Of a stretch of DNA of 14,423 bases, positions 14,317 to 14,423 are shown in pieces. The stretch is from contig CAYRMN010000030.1 of assembly GCA_964425575.1 (NCBI GenBank), positions 1 through 14,423 on the forward strand. The letters are read 5' to 3'. The notes under the pieces were generated by a model. The model worked only from the letters and a program-made list of their open reading frames with translations. It did no database searches and was not told where the DNA came from. The translations under genes and the position numbers were made by a program. Source of the stretch: CAYRMN01 sp964425575 (GTDB taxonomy: Bacteria; Patescibacteriota; Patescibacteriia; 2-12-FULL-60-25). The stretch's first letter is position 1; every line of letters begins with the position of its first letter.

Positions 14317-14423
14317 ACTGCCACCCCCGCCCGCATTCCTGCGTGGCACACACGTGATGGAGCAGGCATGGCCTGGAACACGCCCGGTAAAGGCACGCCC
14401 GGAAACGGCTCGTCCGGCAACGG
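14317..14423. other. GC-rich tail with 15-nt imperfect tandem repeats
   Basis: The last 107 nt are about two-thirds G+C, higher than the preceding gene. The final 45 nt consist of three 15-nt units, CACGCCCGGTAAAGG, CACGCCCGGAAACGG and CTCGTCCGGCAACGG. On the plus strand they encode TPGKG-TPGNG-SSGNG; on the minus strand a Pro-rich pentad, roughly PxPG(V/E). The plus reading continues in the methyltransferase frame after its stop, so a Gly/Ser-rich linker or repeat protein may start here, but no start or family can be assigned. A weak TGCCAC/GTGGCA inverted repeat (14319-14324, 14343-14348) is also present. Confidence 0.55.

Noticed and set aside
14190..14420. Minus-strand Pro-rich frame at the scaffold end
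   Set aside because: Most of it is antisense to the methyltransferase; the Pro-rich part simply mirrors the 15-nt repeat.
1..14423. tRNA, rRNA, CRISPR array, transposase or phage genes
   Set aside because: Read on both strands, I saw no cloverleaf, regular spaced repeats, or recombinase/transposase motifs.

Overview
The window is a dense cluster of genes for building surface glycans: nearly wall-to-wall coding, no RNA genes, no CRISPR array and no recognisable transposase. The lineage is inferred, not shown. The Wzy/WaaL-like ligase with a TPR tail, GT4 enzymes whose N-domains resemble those common in Parcubacteria, the single-domain (p)ppGpp hydrolase, 4-13 nt gene overlaps and near absence of Shine-Dalgarno sequences all suggest a Candidate Phyla Radiation (Patescibacteria/Parcubacteria-like) genome. 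Three runs of exactly ten Ns (1034-1043, 7469-7478, 12150-12159) show that this is a scaffold, probably metagenomic.

Layout, left to right. (1) Positions 2-1201 (+): C-terminal part of an O-antigen ligase/polymerase-like membrane protein with a TPR tail. (2) 1218-2351 (-): a GT4 glycosyltransferase, convergent with the ligase and divergent from the next operon. (3) 2392-6637 (+): a class II glutamine-dependent asparagine synthase-like amidotransferase (asnB-like), a GT4 enzyme and an APH-fold small-molecule kinase-like protein. (4) 9476-6650 (-): NDP-sugar epimerase, GT4 enzyme and single-domain (p)ppGpp hydrolase, joined by 4-nt and 10-nt overlaps. (5) 9565 to the end (+): a GT4 enzyme, a very large GT4-GT4-polysaccharide deacetylase (CE4) protein split by an N gap, a broken GT2/CE4 mosaic, and a methyltransferase that stops early and runs into GC-rich repetitive sequence.

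How the genes may work together (inference): the epimerase supplies a nucleotide sugar, the amidotransferase and kinase may modify a sugar or acceptor, six GT4 modules and a GT2 remnant build the oligosaccharide, the CE4 domain deacetylates it, and the ligase-like protein polymerises or transfers it at the membrane. The (p)ppGpp hydrolase does not fit this pathway directly.

The most interesting point is a 96-nt GC-rich double-hairpin palindrome, with ends GTAGGGGCG and CGCCCCTAC, lying in frame inside the asnB-like gene and translated as about 32 extra residues. It resembles in principle the protein-invading palindromic elements of Rickettsia. Other points are the triple-domain GT4-GT4-CE4 protein, a 51-codon imperfect duplication straddling a scaffold gap, the GT2/CE4 junction, and promoter-like hexamers so close to start codons that leaderless transcripts are predicted. 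Several oddities lie at or near N gaps or the scaffold end and may be assembly artefacts.
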